Numbered from the stretch's first letter, positions 1 to 6,962 are shown. The stretch is DNA of 64,000 nucleotides from Streptomyces sp. CB03234 (GCF_001905885.1 NZ_LIYH01000005.1:824398-888397); one strand, 5' to 3'. The notes: generated by a model from the letters alone, not told the origin. Made by a program: numbers and translations.

Positions 1-111
1 CTGCTGCTGCAGGCACTGGACGCGCTGTCGGACGCCCTTGAGGAGGGGTCTCCTGGGAAGGGCTCTCGGGAGGGCTCCCTTCAGGAGGGGGACAAAAAAC
101 AGGGGCAATAG
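1..111 (+). CDS. C-terminal fragment of an unidentified protein (cut by window edge)
   Basis: The first frame is open from base 1 to a TAG at 109-111 and gives 36 residues beginning LLLQALDALSDALEEGS. The first half has normal Streptomyces codon use (CTG, GAC, GCG), whereas the last 15 codons are rich in Gly, Glu and Lys, like a disordered tail. It ends two bases before the stop of the convergent lipoprotein gene, a spacing typical of real tail-to-tail pairs. Nothing in these residues identifies a family. It could also be chance, since 36 codons is little evidence in GC-rich DNA. Confidence 0.5.
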   Translation: MLLQALDALSDALEEGSPGKGSREGSLQEGDKKQGQ

Positions 112-112
112 G

Positions 113-574
113 TCATGGTTTCGGCGGCACCGCCGCCTTGGTGAGCGTGTCCTCGACCCCGGCGGCCCAGGAGACGACCAGCTTCTCCTTGACCGCGTGC
201 GCGGAACCCTTCGTACGAGCGGTGTAGCCGTCGTCGCAGGTCAGGGTCAGGGTCAGCGTCACGGTGTCCGTGCCCTGGGCGGTGCCCTGGCAGACGTGCG
301 CCTCGGCCAGCACCAGGGCGTGGCCCTTCTTGATGGTGAGGCTGACGGGCTTGCCGTCCGTGAGCCCCACCCACGACCCCTCGAACGCCGCCCCGGCCAC
401 AGGGGAAGGGGAGGCGCTCGGGGGCGCGGTGGGGCTGGTCACGGGTTTCCCGCCGTCGCCGGGGTCGTCGCCGCGCTGCTGGTCCCGGCCGCCGCCGCAG
501 CCGGCCAGTGCGAGCACGGCAGCCGTGCCCGCCGCCGCGACGATCCCTGCCCGTACGAGCCTGTGCGCGTCCAC
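113..574 (-). CDS. Putative secreted lipoprotein
   Basis: This encodes 153 residues if translation starts at the GTG at 574, which lies 7 nt after a good ribosome site (GGGGAG). A TTG at 589 is in frame, but it overlaps that site and is less likely. The N-terminus has a basic stretch, a hydrophobic segment (about residues 10-25) and a lipobox ending LALAGC, so the protein is probably exported and lipid-anchored through that Cys. A Ser/Pro/Thr-rich linker follows. The C-terminal ~90 residues are beta-rich (VTLTLTLTCDDGYTARTKG) with two Cys that could form a disulfide. I do not recognise the domain. It lies downstream of the rpmB-rpsN pair on the same strand with a 60-bp gap, so read-through is possible but not evident. 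Confidence 0.75.
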   Translation of the reverse strand: MDAHRLVRAGIVAAAGTAAVLALAGCGGGRDQQRGDDPGDGGKPVTSPTAPPSASPSPVAGAAFEGSWVGLTDGKPVSLTIKKGHALVLAEAHVCQGTAQGTDTVTLTLTLTCDDGYTARTKGSAHAVKEKLVVSWAAGVEDTLTKAAVPPKP

Positions 575-634
575 GCCACGTCTCCCCAATCGGTGTCGGA
601 AACGCGCGACAAGCTACCAGTCGGTAGTTCCCTG

Positions 635-940
635 CTACCAGGACGACTTGGTGACCCCGGGCAGGAAGCCCGCGTGCGCCTGCTGACGCACGTTCACCCG
701 GGACAGCCCGAACTTCCGCAGGTGGCCGCGGGGGCGGCCGTCGACGCTGTCACGGTTGCGTACGCGGGTGGCGCTGGCGTCGCGCGGCTGGCGCCTCAAC
801 TCGGCCTGGGCGGCGGCCCGTTCCGCATCGGGGGTGCCGGGCCGCCGGATGATGTCCTTCAGCTCGGCGCGCCGGGCCGCGTACCGCTCGACGACCTCCT
901 TGCGCCGCTCATTGCGCGCGATCTTGCTCTTCTTGGCCAT
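635..940 (-). CDS. rpsN: 30S ribosomal protein S14, zinc-independent paralogue
   Basis: This is a 101-residue protein beginning MAKKSKIARNERRK, the long S14 type, with the family C-terminal signature GRPRGHLRKFGLSRVNVR. It binds 16S rRNA in the head of the 30S subunit. The short S14 form carries a CxxC...CxxC zinc knuckle; this protein has no cysteine. Such C-minus paralogues replace zinc-binding versions during zinc starvation. The ATG overlaps the rpmB stop (ATGA), so the two are translationally coupled. Transcription probably comes from the divergent control region holding the Zur-like palindrome at 1211-1225. Confidence 0.95.
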   Translation of the reverse strand: MAKKSKIARNERRKEVVERYAARRAELKDIIRRPGTPDAERAAAQAELRRQPRDASATRVRNRDSVDGRPRGHLRKFGLSRVNVRQQAHAGFLPGVTKSSW

Positions 941-1176
941 CAGACCCTCACTCCCCGGGCGCGGATCCGGGCCACGGCGGCCTCGATCCCGATGGTGTCG
1001 ACCGTCTTGATGCCCTTGGTGGACAGGGTGAGCCGGACGTACCGGCCCTCGCTCGGCAACCAGTAGCGCTTGCGCTGGATGTTGGGGTCGAAGCGCCGGG
1101 ACGTACGCCGGTGCGAGTGCGAGATGCGATTGCCGAAGCCCGGTTGGGCGCCGGTCAGCTGGCAGTGGGCGGACAA
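940..1176 (-). CDS. rpmB: 50S ribosomal protein L28, zinc-independent paralogue
   Basis: This encodes 78 residues and starts at a TTG (1174-1176), 9 nt after an AGAGGTAGG ribosome site. Longer upstream readings would run through the operator region. The family signature NRISHSHRRTSRRF and an N-terminal GFGN are present. Zinc-binding L28 has CxxC near the N-terminus; here only the first Cys (residue 5) remains and the partner position is Thr, so the knuckle is broken. It is the first gene of the rpmB-rpsN pair. It is divergent from rpmG across a 63-bp gap containing the Zur-like palindrome, so it should be derepressed when zinc is scarce. Confidence 0.92.
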   Translation of the reverse strand: MSAHCQLTGAQPGFGNRISHSHRRTSRRFDPNIQRKRYWLPSEGRYVRLTLSTKGIKTVDTIGIEAAVARIRARGVRV

Positions 1177-1210
1177 GGGTGACCTACCTCTCTGAACGCT
1201 GTCTTGGTAA

Positions 1211-1225
1211 TGGAAACCATTTCCA
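1211..1225. promoter_or_regulatory. Zur-type operator between divergent ribosomal paralogue operons
   Basis: TGGAAACCATTTCCA is a perfect 6-bp inverted repeat around a 3-bp centre, in a locally AT-rich patch between rpmB (start 1176) and rpmG (start 1240). Zur boxes of Streptomyces are AT-rich palindromes of this form (TGAAAATGATTTTCA-like), and Zur is known to repress the equivalent divergent cluster in S. coelicolor. The site is 14 bp from the rpmG ATG and 34 bp from the rpmB start, so one dimer could block both promoters. The Zur assignment is inferred from context and similarity. Confidence 0.75.
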
Positions 1226-1239
1226 CTTACTCTAACCCC

Positions 1240-1404
1240 ATGGCCCGCAACGAACTCCGACCGATCATCAAACTCCGGTCCACCGCCGGCACCGGCTACA
1301 CCTACGTGACCCGCAAGAACCGCCGCAACAACCCCGACCGCATGACGCTGCGCAAGTACGACCCGGTCGTCGGACGCCACGTCGACTTCCGAGAGGAGCG
1401 CTGA
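1240..1404 (+). CDS. rpmG: 50S ribosomal protein L33, zinc-independent paralogue
   Basis: This encodes 54 residues starting MARNELRPIIKLRSTAGTGYTYVTRKNRRN, the typical L33 fold sequence, and no cysteine, so the usual two CxxC zinc motifs are gone. An in-frame start at 1204 would run through the operator and is rejected. There is no ribosome site before the ATG. A TACTCT element at 1228-1233 could be a -10 box placing transcription start at or next to the ATG, so a leaderless mRNA is likely. It is first in the plus-strand zinc-stress operon, and rpmE follows after 6 bp. Confidence 0.93.
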   Translation: MARNELRPIIKLRSTAGTGYTYVTRKNRRNNPDRMTLRKYDPVVGRHVDFREER

Positions 1405-1410
1405 CGCGCG

Positions 1411-1668
1411 ATGAAGCCCGGAATCCACCCCCCGTACGAGCCCGTCGTCTTCCGTGACAAGGCGGGCGGCTTCGCCTTCCTGACCCGTTCCACCGCCACC
1501 AGCGACAAGACGGTCGAGTGGGAGGACGGCAACACGTACCCCGTCATCGACGTCGAGATCTCCTCCGCGAGCCACCCCTTCTACACGGGCCAGGCGCGCG
1601 TGCTGGACACGGCGGGACGCGTGGAGCGGTTCGAGCAGCGCTACGGCCGGCGCCACGGGGCCCGCTGA
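1411..1668 (+). CDS. rpmE: 50S ribosomal protein L31 type B (zinc-independent)
   Basis: This 85-residue protein begins MKPGIHPPYEPVVFRD and ends with the type B tail (ASHPFYTGQARVLDTAGRVERF). Type A L31 carries zinc-binding cysteines; this protein has none, which defines the alternative form used when zinc is limiting. Replacement of type A L31 by type B releases stored zinc and keeps ribosomes working. It is 6 bp behind rpmG, and its TGA overlaps the ATG of the next gene by one base, so the operon is tightly coupled. Confidence 0.95.
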   Translation: MKPGIHPPYEPVVFRDKAGGFAFLTRSTATSDKTVEWEDGNTYPVIDVEISSASHPFYTGQARVLDTAGRVERFEQRYGRRHGAR

Positions 1669-2804
1669 TGCTGTCCGTCGCTCTTGTCGGCGGGCTGCAC
1701 TCCGAGGCCCGCGCGGCCGCGGTCGAGCGGCTGCTCGCCACCGTTCCCGGCAGCGTGGCGCTCCACCACGACCTGGCGGCCGCCGCCGAGCGGGGCACGG
1801 TCACCCGGACCGTGCGCGACGCGACCGGCGTCCTGTCGACGGACGTGGCGCCGCTGGTCAACGACTGCGCGTGCTGCGCGCTGCGCGAGGACCTGGTGCC
1901 CGAGCTGGAGCGGCTCGCCGACAGTGTTTTCGACGGGGCGACCCGGCTCGCGGTCGTCGAGCTGTGGGACTCGGTCGAGCCCAAGGCGATGGCCGAGGTC
2001 GTGGCGGCGGCCGGGCTGACGGTCAGCTCGGTGATCACCGCCGTCGACCCGGCGCTGCTGCTGCCGTACCTCGGCAACGGCGACGACCTGATGGAGGCGG
2101 GGCTCGCCGCGGCCGCCACTGACCAGCGCACGGTCGCCGACACCTGGGCGCGCCAGCTGGAGTACGCGCCTGTGCTCGCCGTCCTCGACAGCCCCGAGGC
2201 CGACGACGAGGACCGCGCGCTGCTCGCCCAGCTCCACCCGACGGCCCGCCGGGTGCCGGTGCCGGACGGGGACCTGGCCGCCGCCGCGCTGGCCGGGTTC
2301 GACGTCGAGGCGGCGGCCGCCGCGCAGCACCCGGCCTGTGCGCTGCTGCCCCAGGAGGCGGACGCGCACGGCGTCGGTACGTACGTGTGGCACCGGCGCC
2401 GTCCGTTCCACCCGGAGCGGCTGTACGCCGCGCTGGAGGACCTGTGCTGTGCGGCCGCGCGCAGCCGCGGGCGGTTCTGGCTGGCCGACCGGCCGGACAC
2501 GCTGCTGGCGTGGGACGCGGCGGGCGGCGCCCTGTGCGTCGAGCCCGCCGGGCCGTGGCTCGCCTCGCTGCCGGACGCCGCCTGGGAGATGGTCCCGCCC
2601 GTACGCCGGGCGGCGGCCGCGCTGGACTGGGACCCCGAGCACGGGGACCGCTGCCAGCACCTGGTCTTCACCTCGCCCGGCCTGGACCGCGAGGGGCTCG
2701 CCGAGCTCCTCGACTCCTGCCTGCTCACCGACGCGGAGTACGCCGCGGGCCGCGAGGCCTGGAAGCGGCTCCCGCCCGCCTTCGACGCCCTCCTGGAGGT
2801 CTGA
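1668..2804 (+). CDS. COG0523/CobW-type metal-chaperone-like protein with degenerate P-loop
   Basis: This encodes 378 residues from an ATG that overlaps the rpmE stop (TGATG). The family CxCC motif is present (NDCACCALREDL), as are the VITAVDP stretch and a CobW C-terminal-type segment (HGVGTYVWHRRRPFHPERL). COG0523 proteins are G3E GTPases that deliver zinc and other metals to target proteins. Here, however, the Walker A region reads VALVGGLHSEARAAAVE, without the GK[ST] that binds phosphates. The equivalent of the family ExSG motif is also altered (VELWDSVEP). The protein may bind zinc through CACC without normal GTP hydrolysis. Its place between rpmE and rpsR indicates zinc-starvation expression. 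The family call is firm; activity is uncertain. Confidence 0.85.
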   Translation: MLSVALVGGLHSEARAAAVERLLATVPGSVALHHDLAAAAERGTVTRTVRDATGVLSTDVAPLVNDCACCALREDLVPELERLADSVFDGATRLAVVELWDSVEPKAMAEVVAAAGLTVSSVITAVDPALLLPYLGNGDDLMEAGLAAAATDQRTVADTWARQLEYAPVLAVLDSPEADDEDRALLAQLHPTARRVPVPDGDLAAAALAGFDVEAAAAAQHPACALLPQEADAHGVGTYVWHRRRPFHPERLYAALEDLCCAAARSRGRFWLADRPDTLLAWDAAGGALCVEPAGPWLASLPDAAWEMVPPVRRAAAALDWDPEHGDRCQHLVFTSPGLDREGLAELLDSCLLTDAEYAAGREAWKRLPPAFDALLEV

Positions 2805-2808
2805 CCCC

Positions 2809-3054
2809 ATGTCCCCCCGCCGCTCGGCCGAGCGCAAGCCCGCGAAGTCCCGCCCCAATCCCCTGGACCGCGACGGCATCACGTACATCGACTACAAGGA
2901 CACGGACCTGCTGCGGAAGTTCATCTCCGACCGCGGCAAGATCCGCAGCCGCCGCGTGACGCGCGTATCGGCGCAGCAGCAGCGCCAGCTGGCCCGCGCG
3001 ATCAAGAACGCGCGGGAGATGGCCCTGCTGCCGTACTCCTCGTCGGCGCGCTGA
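2809..3054 (+). CDS. rpsR: 30S ribosomal protein S18, zinc-independent paralogue
   Basis: This 81-residue protein starts MSPRRSAERKPAKSRPNPLD and carries the S18 core IDYKDTDLLRKFISDRGKI followed by RVTRVSAQQQRQLARAIKNAREMALLP. S18 pairs with S6 on the 30S platform. The cysteines found at the N-terminus of zinc-binding S18 are absent. The ATG comes 4 bp after the COG0523 gene stop. It is the last gene of the zinc-stress operon, and a strong hairpin follows. Confidence 0.95.
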   Translation: MSPRRSAERKPAKSRPNPLDRDGITYIDYKDTDLLRKFISDRGKIRSRRVTRVSAQQQRQLARAIKNAREMALLPYSSSAR

Positions 3055-3081
3055 CGTCCCTCACGTACGCACGTTCGGTAC

Positions 3082-3110
3082 AAGGCCCTCCTTCCAGGAG
3101 GGCCTTTTCG
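3082..3110 (+). terminator. Terminator after rpsR
   Basis: A perfect 10-bp stem (AAGGCCCTCC / GGAGGGCCTT) with a 5-nt loop sits 28 bp after the rpsR stop and is followed by TTCG. It has no long T-tract, as is usual for Streptomyces hairpin terminators. Confidence 0.8.
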
Positions 3111-3210
3111 TATGTCGTGCGACGGAGAAGGGAGCCATAAGGGCCCGTCGTACGTCTCTACTGGCGTACGGGGGAGTAGCACGAGGGCCTGTAACCGAGG
3201 GAACACACGA

Positions 3211-3227
3211 CGTGCACGTGCATCTGC
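3211..3227 (+). promoter_or_regulatory. Shared 17-nt element, copy 1, upstream of the DUF397 gene
   Basis: CGTGCACGTGCATCTGC lies 75 bp before the DUF397 gene start. An exact 17/17 copy in the opposite orientation lies at 4231-4247 upstream of the divergently oriented HATPase gene. It contains the perfect palindrome TGCACGTGCA, and a further half-site (ATGCACGTG) follows at 3237-3245. If TATGAT at 3254-3259 is the -10 box, the element sits just upstream of the -35 position, where an activator would bind. The candidate binder is the neighbouring XRE protein; this is inference. Confidence 0.6.
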
Positions 3228-3302
3228 ACGCGCGTATGCACGTGAGTCGACGCTATGATCCCGATAGTTGACACCTGCATCATGTATCTCGGGGAGCGTC
3301 CT

Positions 3303-3542
3303 GTGCACCACGTGTACAACGGCATGGCGGCCACAGAGCTTCACGGCGTCGTATGGCAGAAGAGCAGGCACAGCAACTCACAGGGCTCGTGCGTGGAGTT
3401 CGCCAAACTGCCCGGCGGCCATGTGGCCGTACGCAACTCCCGGCACCCCGACGGCCCGGCGCTGGTCTACACCCCGGCCGAGATCGAGGCTCTGCTGCTG
3501 GGCGTCAAGGACGGCGAATTCGACCACCTGACAGCCGGCTGA
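3303..3542 (+). CDS. DUF397 small regulatory protein
   Basis: This encodes 79 residues from the GTG at 3303, chosen because GGGGAG lies 6 nt upstream; an ATG at 3255 has no such site and falls in the likely promoter. It carries the DUF397 signature: W-x-K-S-x-x-S (WQKSRHSNS), then CVEFA, VAVRNSRHPDGPAL and a tail of the form xxEIxALLxGVKDGEFD. DUF397 proteins are common in streptomycetes, normally next to XRE/DUF5753 regulators, and several pairs affect development or antibiotic production, possibly as anti-regulators. The partner XRE gene here is 917 bp downstream, with an HATPase gene on the other strand between them. Confidence 0.88.
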   Translation: MHHVYNGMAATELHGVVWQKSRHSNSQGSCVEFAKLPGGHVAVRNSRHPDGPALVYTPAEIEALLLGVKDGEFDHLTAG

Positions 3543-3609
3543 GCCCTGGGTCCGGGTTCCGGGCGCATGCCCTGGCGGGGCGCCCCGCTACGGGCGCCCC
3601 TGCGGCGTT

Positions 3610-4131
3610 CTACGGCGTCCGGCCCTGCGCCTGCTGGGCGTCCGAGAGGCGGAACAGGGCCCAGACCACCTTGCCGTGCAACGTGCCGGCCAGCGGGTGC
3701 CAGCCCCAGCTGTCGCTGAAGGACTCGACCAGGAACAGCCCGCGGCCCGACTCCGCCGAGAAGTCCTCATCCGACTCACGCGTCGCCGGGCTGTCCGGGC
3801 TCGGGTCGCGCACCGCGCACACCAGCCGGCTCGCCCAGCGCATCAGGTGCAGCCGTACGGGCGGGTCGTGCGGGGCGTCGCGGGGCGTGTCGGCGGGCAG
3901 GGCGTGCCGGAGCGCGTTGGTGACGAGTTCGGACACGACCAGGGCGACGTCGTCGAACCGGTCGGTGAGGTCCCACTGGGCGAGCGTCGTGCTGGTGAAC
4001 TTCCGTGCGCCGCGCACCGCTTCATAGCGGGCGGGCAGCGCGCACGAGGCGGAACTGGAGACGGAAGCGGCGTCGATCGGCGGAAGCCCCTGCCTTAAAG
4101 GCTCGAGCATGGTCGATCCATTCGTCCCCAT
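3610..4131 (-). CDS. HATPase-fold protein (RsbW-like serine kinase/anti-sigma type)
   Basis: This encodes 173 residues from the ATG at 4131 (GGGAG 8 nt upstream); a later ATG at 4110 is possible. The N-box VSELVTNALRHA (residues 67-77) and the G-box SGRGLFLVESFSDSWGW identify a GHKL ATPase of the RsbW/SpoIIAB class, with no histidine phospho-acceptor or sensor domain. Such proteins bind ATP and either phosphorylate anti-anti-sigma factors or act on regulators. In Streptomyces they recur beside XRE/DUF5753 and DUF397 genes, as here, suggesting a three-part switch. Its upstream region carries the 17-nt element that also precedes the DUF397 gene. Confidence 0.87.
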   Translation of the reverse strand: MGTNGSTMLEPLRQGLPPIDAASVSSSASCALPARYEAVRGARKFTSTTLAQWDLTDRFDDVALVVSELVTNALRHALPADTPRDAPHDPPVRLHLMRWASRLVCAVRDPSPDSPATRESDEDFSAESGRGLFLVESFSDSWGWHPLAGTLHGKVVWALFRLSDAQQAQGRTP

Positions 4132-4230
4132 GCGAGGCACTCCCGGGATTCGCGGCTGTGGTGCGACAACACGAACGGCTACGCAGGTGCGCGGGCTCCA
4201 TGGTTCCGAATGCGACCATCTGATGCAAGG

Positions 4231-4247
4231 GCAGATGCACGTGCACG
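4231..4247 (-). promoter_or_regulatory. Shared 17-nt element, copy 2, upstream of the HATPase gene
   Basis: Read on the minus strand this is CGTGCACGTGCATCTGC, identical over 17 nt to 3211-3227. It lies 99 bp upstream of the HATPase start, a distance similar to the 75 bp seen for the DUF397 gene. It also falls within the divergent region before the XRE gene (start 4460). A matching orientation relative to both target genes favours a regulatory site over chance duplication. Confidence 0.6.
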
Positions 4248-4459
4248 CGCCCGACCTGTCCACCCCCGTGCCGGTTGCTGGCCATATCTTCCCCCCATGA
4301 CTTTCAGTGGCAGGACCCCCGCGGGGTCGCCACTCGGTCAAGGCTTCGTCTTTCCGTAATCGAGCGAGTACGCGCTGAAGCGTTTTGGTGGCAGAATCCG
4401 GCGTCTCGGAGTTCGGGGGTGCTCCGTCGTACACATCAGCGATGGGGAGGGTTGGAGAC

Positions 4460-5323
4460 GTGACCGCAAGTGAATCGAGCGGTTCCGTGGTGCGGCGCAT
4501 CCTGCTGGGCTCGCAGCTGCGGCGGCTGCGTGAGTCGCGCGGCATCACGCGTGAGGCCGCCGGCTATTCGATCCGGGCGTCCGAATCCAAGATCAGCCGT
4601 ATGGAGTTGGGCAGGGTGAGCTTCAAGGCGAGGGACATCGAGGACCTGCTCACGCTGTACGGCGTCACCGACGACACCGAGCGCGACTCCCTCCTCGGCC
4701 TCGCCAGGGAGGCCAACGTCGCCGGCTGGTGGCACAGTTACGGCGATGTGCTGCCGGGCTGGTTCCAGACGTACATCGGCCTGGAGGGCGCCGCCTCGCT
4801 CATCCGTATCTATGAAGTGCAGTTCGTGCACGGCCTGTTGCAGACGGAGGCGTACGCGCACGCCGTCGTCGCCCGTGGCATGCCGGGCGCCGCGCAGGCC
4901 GAGATCGACCGGCGCGTGGCCCTGCGCCTGGAGCGCCAGAAGGTGCTCGTCTCGGAGCGGGCACCGCGTTTTCACGCCGTTCTCGACGAGGCCGCCCTGC
5001 GCCGCCCGTACGGAGACCGCGCCGTGATGCGCGACCAGCTCAAGCACCTGATCGAGGTTTCGGAGCAGCCCAATGTCACGCTCCAGGTCATGCCCTTCAG
5101 CTTCGGCGGCCACGCGGGCGAGAGCGGCGCCTTCACCATGCTCCGGTTCCCCGAGTCCGACCTCTCCGACATCGTCTACCTGGAGCAGCTGACCAGCGCG
5201 CTGTACCTCGACAAGCGCGAGGAGGTGGCCCAGTACGAGCGCGTCATGGCGCGGCTGCATCACGACAGTCCGGGCCCCGAGGAAAGCCGCGACCTTCTCC
5301 GAGGTCTCCTCCAACTCACGTGA
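4460..5323 (+). CDS. XRE-family regulator with DUF5753 domain
   Basis: This encodes 287 residues from the GTG at 4460, 9 nt after GGGGAGG; an ATG at 4442 lacks a ribosome site. Residues about 17-69 form a helix-turn-helix (GSQLRRLRESRGITREAAGY...SKISRMELGR). The rest is a DUF5753 effector domain (YEVQFVHGLLQTEAYA, VTLQVMPFSFGGHAG, SDIVYLEQL). This architecture belongs to the WhiJ/Scr1-type regulators of streptomycetes, whose partner is a DUF397 protein. It is divergent from the HATPase gene with a 328-bp gap. No ligand can be read from sequence. Probable targets include the 17-nt elements nearby. Confidence 0.92.
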   Translation: MTASESSGSVVRRILLGSQLRRLRESRGITREAAGYSIRASESKISRMELGRVSFKARDIEDLLTLYGVTDDTERDSLLGLAREANVAGWWHSYGDVLPGWFQTYIGLEGAASLIRIYEVQFVHGLLQTEAYAHAVVARGMPGAAQAEIDRRVALRLERQKVLVSERAPRFHAVLDEAALRRPYGDRAVMRDQLKHLIEVSEQPNVTLQVMPFSFGGHAGESGAFTMLRFPESDLSDIVYLEQLTSALYLDKREEVAQYERVMARLHHDSPGPEESRDLLRGLLQLT

Positions 5324-5395
5324 CTCGCCAGTAGGATGACGTTTCATCAAACGTCTCGTCATGAGTCAGAGTGCGCGCCCTCGGGAAGGGATGGC

Positions 5396-6853
5396 ATGTC
5401 CTACTTCACAGACCTGGCCCTGCAGTACATAGACGGTGAGTGGCGGGCCGGCGGCGGCTCGTGGGACATCATCGACTTCAACCCGTACAACGAGGAGAAG
5501 CTCGCCTCCATAACCGTGGCCACGGTCGAGGAGATAGACCAGGCCTACAGGGCGGCCGAGCGGGCACAGCGCGCGTGGGCGGACACCAATCCGTACACGC
5601 GCCGCGCCGTTTTCGAGCGGGCGCTGCGGCTCATCGAGGAGCGCGAGGCCGAGATCACCGAGGCGATCATCGCCGAGCTCGGCGGCACGCGGACCAAGGC
5701 CGGCTTCGAGCTGCACCTGGCCAAGGAGTTCATGCGCGAGGCGGTCACCCTGGCGCTGCGCCCCGAGGGCCGGATCCTCCCCTCGCCGGTCGACGGCAAG
5801 GAAAACCGCCTCTACAGGGTCCCGGTCGGCGTCGTCGGCGTCATCAGCCCCTTCAACTTCCCCTTCCTCCTCTCGATCAAGTCCGTGGCCCCGGCGCTCG
5901 CCCTCGGCAACGCGGTCGTCCTCAAACCCCACCAGAACACGCCGATCCTCGGCGGCAGCCTCGTCGCCAAGATCTTCGAGGACGCCGGCCTGCCGGCCGG
6001 TCTGCTCAACGTCGTGATCACCGACATCGCGGAGATCGGCGACGCGCTGATCGAGCACCCGGTGCCCAAGGTCATCTCGTTCACCGGCTCCGACCGGGTC
6101 GGCAAGCACGTCGCCACCGTCTGCGCCGCCAACTTCAAACGGTCCATCCTGGAACTGGGCGGCAACAGCGCCCTCATCGTGCTGGACGACGCGGACATCG
6201 ACTACGCGGTCGACGCGGCCGTCTTCAGCCGGTTCGTACACCAGGGGCAGGTCTGCATGGCCGCCAACCGGGTGCTGGTGGACCGGTCGGTGGAGCGGGA
6301 GTTCACCGAGAAGTTCGTCGCCAAGGTGCGCACCCTGAAGACCGGCGACCCGGCCGACCCGGCCACGCACATCGGCCCGCTCATCAACTCCTCCCAGGCC
6401 GAGGCGGTGACGACGCTCGTCGACCAGACGGTCGGCGCGGGCGCGACGGCCCTGGTGCGGGGCGGCGCGGAGGGCAACGTCGTGGCGCCGACCGTACTGG
6501 CCGGCGTACCGGCCGATTCGCCGGTCCTGGGCCAGGAGATCTTCGGCCCGGTCGTGATGCTCATCCCCTTCGACGGGGAGGAGGAGGCGGTACGGATCGC
6601 CAACGACACCCCGTACGGGCTCAGTGGTGCCGTGCACACGGGCGACGTCGAGCGCGGCGTACGCGTCGCCCAGCGCATCCACACCGGAATGATCCACATC
6701 AACGACGGCACCGTCCACGACGAGCCCATCGTGCCGTTCGGCGGCGAGAAGCACTCGGGCGTGGGGCGGCTGAACGGCGAATCGACGGTGGACGCCTTCA
6801 CGACGTACAAGTGGATCTCGATCCAGCACGGCCGGAGCCGGTTCCCCTTCTGA
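5396..6853 (+). CDS. Aldehyde dehydrogenase family protein (aromatic/benzaldehyde-type)
   Basis: This encodes 485 residues from the ATG at 5396, 6 nt after GGGAAGGG. NAD(P)-dependent aldehyde dehydrogenase motifs are complete: NFPFLLSIKS, FTGSDRVGKHVA, general base Glu253 in LELGGN and catalytic Cys287 in GQVCMAANR, then EIFGPVV and the C-terminal FGGEKHSGVGR. It oxidises an aldehyde to its acid in the cytosol. The overall sequence resembles benzaldehyde or salicylaldehyde dehydrogenases more than betaine aldehyde types, but the substrate is not certain. It stands alone: the upstream gene is a regulator and the next gene begins 117 bp on. Confidence 0.9.
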   Translation: MSYFTDLALQYIDGEWRAGGGSWDIIDFNPYNEEKLASITVATVEEIDQAYRAAERAQRAWADTNPYTRRAVFERALRLIEEREAEITEAIIAELGGTRTKAGFELHLAKEFMREAVTLALRPEGRILPSPVDGKENRLYRVPVGVVGVISPFNFPFLLSIKSVAPALALGNAVVLKPHQNTPILGGSLVAKIFEDAGLPAGLLNVVITDIAEIGDALIEHPVPKVISFTGSDRVGKHVATVCAANFKRSILELGGNSALIVLDDADIDYAVDAAVFSRFVHQGQVCMAANRVLVDRSVEREFTEKFVAKVRTLKTGDPADPATHIGPLINSSQAEAVTTLVDQTVGAGATALVRGGAEGNVVAPTVLAGVPADSPVLGQEIFGPVVMLIPFDGEEEAVRIANDTPYGLSGAVHTGDVERGVRVAQRIHTGMIHINDGTVHDEPIVPFGGEKHSGVGRLNGESTVDAFTTYKWISIQHGRSRFPF

Positions 6854-6873
6854 CCCGCCTTATGGTTCTGACC

Positions 6874-6962
6874 CGCCTTCCGGCCGCTGGGCGAGTCGAG
6901 GACAAAAGCTGTCCGCAAGGGTCCGTACCTTGGTCGATGTAAGGCAAACGACCGGAAGGCGG
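6874..6962 (+). promoter_or_regulatory. Inverted repeat that overlaps the DinB gene ribosome site
   Basis: CCGCCTTCCGG at 6874-6884 and CCGGAAGGCGG at 6952-6962 are perfect 11-bp complements 67 bp apart. The right arm contains the GGAAGG that serves as ribosome site for the gene at 6971. A second, shorter match to the left arm (CCGCCTT) lies just before it inside a direct repeat. If transcription starts upstream of 6874 the arms could pair and hide the ribosome site; if it starts between the arms the repeat would have no such role. Confidence 0.35.

Noticed and set aside
587..589. TTG at 589 as start of the lipoprotein gene
   Set aside because: It falls on the GGGGAG ribosome site that is well spaced for the GTG at 574; starting at 574 also gives a normal signal peptide.
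3268..3273. TTGACA as a -35 box for the DUF397 gene
   Set aside because: The matching -10 position would fall on the GGGGAG ribosome site at 3291-3296. TATGAT at 3254-3259 fits better as a -10 element.
3303..5323. DUF397 plus XRE regulator considered as a toxin-antitoxin pair
   Set aside because: The 287-residue regulator carries a DUF5753 domain and an HATPase gene lies between. This matches known Streptomyces developmental regulators rather than a toxin-antitoxin module.
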